NCBI GenBank assembly: GCA_004552115.1
Contig: SFPH01000075.1
Coordinates: 1 to 5,485 of the forward strand
Source: Bacteroidales bacterium
Lineage (GTDB): Bacteria > Bacteroidota > Bacteroidia > Bacteroidales > UBA932
Direction of reading: 5' to 3'
DNA: 5,485 bases
Made by a program: the position numbers and the translations under genes. Position 1 is the stretch's first letter. Each line of letters opens with the position of its first letter. Shown piece by piece: positions 1 to 5,485 of the stretch. The notes under the pieces were generated by a model that worked only from the letters and a program-made list of their open reading frames with translations, had not been told where the DNA came from and did not search any database.

Positions 1-3003
<3,003 letters not shown>

Positions 3004-3031
3004 GGCTGGCTGTATTTTGAAAATTACTTAG

Positions 3032-3039
3032 TAAATTTG
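3032..3039 (+). promoter_or_regulatory. Bacteroidetes-type -7 promoter octamer for rmuC
   Basis: TAAATTTG fits the TAnnTTTG -7 consensus of the Bacteroidetes primary sigma factor. It lies in the only AT-rich gap between lacZ and rmuC, and its 3' end is 19 bases before the rmuC ATG, giving a very short leader. A TTTG occurs at 3016-3019, but the 12-bp spacing is shorter than the usual ~19-21 bp, so the -33 element is weak or absent. No Shine-Dalgarno sequence precedes the ATG, which is normal for this phylum. Confidence 0.45.
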
Positions 3040-3058
3040 TGAAATTGTATTATCGTAT

Positions 3059-4477
3059 ATGGATATTGCAGTTACCATTGCCATAATCGCTGCGGTCGTC
3101 ATCATTGCGATAGCGGCAGTCTGGGTTGTCTCCTCCGGCAAGTCCAGGGACCTTGTCAGGCGGCAGCAGCTTGAAATTGAGGAGAAGAACAGCGAGCTGG
3201 CTTCTCTCAGGGCTTCGGTCGAGGAATTGAGAGGGGAGCTTGGCCAGCGGAACCTGGCCCTTGCCAAAGCCGAGGAAGCCGCAAAGTCTGCGGAAAGGCT
3301 TCGCGAGGACGGGGAAGAGCGCCACAGACAGGCCGTGGAGGAACTGAAGGACAATTACAACAAGTCTCTCGCAAAGCTGGAGGAAGCCCAGAAAAATGCC
3401 ATTGAGGCTGCCAGAACGGCCCTGGCATTGGAGAATGAGAAGAATCTCAAGGCCCGCGAGGAGGCCCTCAGGAAGGAGGCTGCCGAGACAATGAAGAATA
3501 TCACCGGCGGTCTTGACCAGACCATCAAGGGAATGACGGAGGCCTTTGAGGAGCAGAAGAAGTCCCACACCGAGGCCAGCACCTCCATCAAGACCCAGTT
3601 TGCCGAGACCGTCAGGCATCTCAAGGAGCAGACCGAGACCATCGGAAACACAGCCGAGGATCTGGCAAAGGCTCTGAAGGGACAGAGCAAGGTGCAGGGA
3701 ATTTTCGGGGAGACCATACTGGAGAATATTCTGAAGGCCGAAAATCTGACAGAGGGCAGGGACTACGATTCCGAGTTCTGGCTGCGGGACCGGAAGGGCA
3801 ACCGCATTGTCAATGATGAGACCGGCAAGACGATGAGGCCCGATTTCGCATTGCATTTTCCTGACAATACCGACATTCTCATTGACTCGAAAGTGTCCCT
3901 GACGGCCCTTGCGGACTATTTTGCCGCCGAGACAGACGAGGAAAGGGCTGCTGCGTCGGCGAGGAATCTGGCATCCATAGAAAACCATATCAGGGAACTG
4001 ACCGGCAAGGAGTACCAGAAATATGTGGCCGGCCGCAAGACCCTTGACTATGTGATAATGTTCATTCCGAACTACGGGGCCTACCAGCTGGCCAAGATGG
4101 AGGACAAGGATATCTTCGCCAAGGCGTTCAGGCAGAATGTCCTCATCACCACCGAGGAGACCCTGATTCCTTTCCTCCGCCTGATCCGCACCGCATGGGT
4201 GCAGAAGGAGCAGATGGAACATATCGACGAGATTGTGAAGGCTGCCACCGATATGGTCGAGAGGGTCGGAATCTTCTTCCGAGAGAATGAGAAGATTGAA
4301 AGGAATCTGGAGGGTGTACTGGGCAGTTTCCGGGAGAACAGCAAACGGCTGGTCGAAGGCAACCAGAGCATAGTGAAGGCTGCCAGGAGGGCCATCAGTC
4401 ACGGCATAAAGGCTCCGGCTGGGAAGAATGCCCTGCCCGGGGTCGGGCCGGAGGATGAAACGGACGGGCAGTCCTGA
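3059..4477 (+). CDS. rmuC: RmuC family DNA recombination-limiting protein, membrane-anchored
   Basis: RmuC proteins are thought to act as nucleases that limit DNA rearrangement at inverted repeats; the biochemical role is poorly settled. The 472-residue product starts with one hydrophobic helix (~3-24) followed by basic residues (GKSRDLVRR), suggesting an N-in anchor with a cytoplasmic body. A long Glu/Lys/Ala-rich coiled coil covers ~30-205. The RmuC domain (PF02646) covers ~210-440 and includes GIFGETILENIL (214-225), RPD (260-262) and IDSK (275-278), which form the PD-(D/E)xK-like core, then TLDYVIMFIPN (328-338). The last ~25 residues are a polar tail without family signature. Length matches the family (E. 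coli RmuC is about 475). The ATG at 3059 is chosen because the membrane helix begins directly after it and an in-phase promoter octamer lies just upstream. It follows lacZ by 55 bp on the same strand, but its own promoter makes shared transcription optional. Confidence 0.95.
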   Translation: MDIAVTIAIIAAVVIIAIAAVWVVSSGKSRDLVRRQQLEIEEKNSELASLRASVEELRGELGQRNLALAKAEEAAKSAERLREDGEERHRQAVEELKDNYNKSLAKLEEAQKNAIEAARTALALENEKNLKAREEALRKEAAETMKNITGGLDQTIKGMTEAFEEQKKSHTEASTSIKTQFAETVRHLKEQTETIGNTAEDLAKALKGQSKVQGIFGETILENILKAENLTEGRDYDSEFWLRDRKGNRIVNDETGKTMRPDFALHFPDNTDILIDSKVSLTALADYFAAETDEERAAASARNLASIENHIRELTGKEYQKYVAGRKTLDYVIMFIPNYGAYQLAKMEDKDIFAKAFRQNVLITTEETLIPFLRLIRTAWVQKEQMEHIDEIVKAATDMVERVGIFFRENEKIERNLEGVLGSFRENSKRLVEGNQSIVKAARRAISHGIKAPAGKNALPGVGPEDETDGQS

Positions 4478-4497
4478 AGCGTCTTGTTATCCGACTG

Positions 4498-5343
4498 TTA
4501 CCATCCACAATAATCACCTGCATCCCATTCTTTTGGACGTTTGTCAAGCTCAGTCTTCACGGATTGTACGGTAAGCTTGCCCTGCATATATTGGAAATTA
4601 AGGTTCTCTATCAATTCTCGTCTTTCATCCATCATGGACATCTGCATGCATGCAAGTTCACGAGGAAGGTCAGACCAGTATCCATCAATCTGTTCACACC
4701 TGTTACGGTACATTTCAAGAAGATTTATATATGAATCTTGAACAGACTTCAGCAGTGATGGCTCATTGCAGCTGTCGTACAATGCTTTGTAGGCGTCAAT
4801 CAATCTGTAATCGGATAACATTACCCATCTCCATGCCGATATATTCATGTCATATTGGGTACCTGCGGAATACGAATCAAGAATACAGTCAACGATTCTG
4901 AACAATGTTGCGACATCTGCCGTATCTACCTGTTCTTTTCCGTAATGTTCGGCAATTAAGGCATTTGCCACCTCATGCCATGCAAAGGCCGCATTGGCTT
5001 CACTGGTTGGGAATCGTGTTGCCGCGTCATAAGTGCCATAAAGCTCCAATATTAAAGGAATCTCATTGCCATATGCTGAAACAAGACTGTTATTGACTTC
5101 TTCATTGTTCAAGTTCAAGACCTCCAAAGAGCAAGTATCTATCAGTTGGATTATGGAGTCTGATGATGCGAGCATCAACTCAATGGAATCGGCCGGGCAT
5201 GTGACATACTTGCTTATTGCGTGAACAAGTTTCTTGTTTGCAAAGGATTCATGTACATCTGCTGAGTTTGGATTACTGCTTGACAGCAAGCAGATTACAG
5301 ATATCATCAGATATAACTCTCTGGATGTTTTATAAGCTTTCAT
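4498..5343 (-). CDS. Probable exported protein with divergent DUF1311/LprI-like C-terminal half
   Basis: 281 residues. The N-terminus (Lys2, Lys5, Arg8, then hydrophobic 11-20) looks like a Sec signal peptide with possible cleavage after Ala28; Cys18 is not in a good lipobox, so a lipoprotein is unlikely. Residues ~178-247 follow the DUF1311 (LprI lysozyme-inhibitor-like) pattern: D178-x2-L181-x3-Y185-x2-L188, then L198, a Q-x-x-Y-x6-MYRNRC segment (202-216), Cys232 and DERRELIENL (239-248). The YR-x2-C and second-Cys spacing matches that family, though the usual Trp is replaced. Residues ~30-175 are unrecognised, mostly helical in character, with AFAWHEVANALIAEHY (119-134) and Cys49, Cys71 and Cys153. 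If the call is right it would act in the periplasm or at the surface, where disulfides can form; a role in lysozyme resistance is not demonstrated. It is markedly more AT-rich than its neighbours and converges on rmuC with a 20-bp gap. Confidence 0.8.
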   Translation of the reverse strand: MKAYKTSRELYLMISVICLLSSSNPNSADVHESFANKKLVHAISKYVTCPADSIELMLASSDSIIQLIDTCSLEVLNLNNEEVNNSLVSAYGNEIPLILELYGTYDAATRFPTSEANAAFAWHEVANALIAEHYGKEQVDTADVATLFRIVDCILDSYSAGTQYDMNISAWRWVMLSDYRLIDAYKALYDSCNEPSLLKSVQDSYINLLEMYRNRCEQIDGYWSDLPRELACMQMSMMDERRELIENLNFQYMQGKLTVQSVKTELDKRPKEWDAGDYCGW

Positions 5344-5359
5344 ATTACACTGCTTTTTG

Positions 5360-5367
5360 CAAATTTA
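5360..5367 (-). promoter_or_regulatory. Bacteroidetes-type -7 promoter octamer for the exported-protein gene
   Basis: Read on the minus strand this is TAAATTTG, the same TAnnTTTG-type octamer that precedes rmuC. Its 3' end is 16 bases before the ATG at 5343-5341, so the leader would be about 10 bases. No TTTG is seen at the ~20-bp spacing upstream; that position is GC-rich (CCCCGGGG at 5383-5390). It suggests that the gene is transcribed separately from the gene at the right edge despite the 51-bp gap. Confidence 0.4.
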
Positions 5368-5394
5368 ATACTTTTATGCTTTCCCCGGGGGCTT

Positions 5395-5485
5395 TCAATA
5401 ATGCTTAAGTGCATCTGCTGCCCAGCGAAGGTACATGGCTGCCTTGTCATCGGCCTCTTTGGCATAGCGCATCTGCGTTTTGGCC
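5395..5485 (-). CDS. C-terminal end of an unidentified protein (gene continues past right edge)
   Basis: On the minus strand a frame entering from the right edge reads 29 sense codons and stops at TGA (5397-5395). The peptide ends KAAMYLRWAADALKHY and is preceded by a charged Ala/Lys/Glu stretch (RYAKEADD), consistent with an amphipathic terminal helix. Base composition is GC-rich with C/G-ending codons, like lacZ and rmuC and unlike the adjacent exported-protein gene. The other two minus-strand frames are less protein-like; one closes within 13 codons. The fragment is too short to assign a family; a helical-repeat (TPR/Sel1-like) end is conceivable but unsupported. It lies 51 bp upstream of the exported-protein gene in the same direction. 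Confidence 0.6.
   Translation of the reverse strand, partial: AKTQMRYAKEADDKAAMYLRWAADALKHY

Noticed and set aside
3148..3680. Repetitive Glu/Lys/Ala-rich sequence in rmuC, considered as a DNA repeat
   Set aside because: It is coiled-coil protein periodicity; I see no exact or near-exact nucleotide repeat units.
3050..4402. A 450-codon open frame antisense to rmuC
   Set aside because: The sense frame is a clear full-length RmuC. The antisense product is an artefact of its codon bias, with no recognisable domain and Leu/Gly-rich shadow composition.
4461..4497. Possible bidirectional terminator between rmuC and the convergent gene
   Set aside because: Only a 4-bp stem (GGAC/GTCC) or a 5-bp stem with a long loop can be drawn, with no T-run, so I cannot support a terminator.
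4650..5096. Several plus-strand frames of 63-83 codons inside the exported-protein region
   Set aside because: They overlap the 281-codon minus-strand gene, which has a signal peptide and a promoter-like element. They show none of these and look like shadows.
5378..5396. CCCCGGGG palindrome flanked by two GCTTTC copies, considered as a terminator or operator
   Set aside because: The GCTTTC copies are direct, not inverted, and the 8-bp palindrome has no loop. It is too short to call a regulatory site.

Overview
The window looks like chromosomal DNA of a Bacteroidales-type gut or environmental bacterium, possibly a GC-rich Alistipes- or RC9-like lineage. This rests on a GH2 beta-galactosidase of the Bacteroidetes subtype, AT-rich gene leaders without a Shine-Dalgarno sequence, the TAnnTTTG-type promoter octamer, and an N-terminal fragment that resembles a small winged-helix family common in Bacteroidales. 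The taxonomic call is inference. I see no mobile element, CRISPR array, tRNA or rRNA.

Layout. Bases 1-3003 (+) are one open frame that enters from the left edge. From about base 217 onward it is a LacZ-type beta-galactosidase with an intact active site. Its first 72 codons are not LacZ sequence and begin with a winged-helix-like motif. A 55-bp AT-rich gap carrying a promoter-like octamer leads into rmuC (3059-4477, +), a membrane-anchored, coiled-coil protein with a PD-(D/E)xK nuclease-like domain. After 20 bp comes a convergent gene on the minus strand (4498-5343). It is distinctly more AT-rich and encodes a probable exported protein whose C-terminal half has the pattern of the DUF1311/LprI family. 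Beyond a 51-bp gap, the last 29 codons of a further minus-strand gene (5395 to the right edge) are present.

The genes do not form an obvious pathway: carbohydrate breakdown (lacZ), DNA maintenance (rmuC) and an exported protein of unknown role lie side by side, and each of the two complete genes has its own promoter-like element. I found no convincing new multi-gene system. The two things most worth checking are the odd N-terminus of the beta-galactosidase and the low-GC exported protein.
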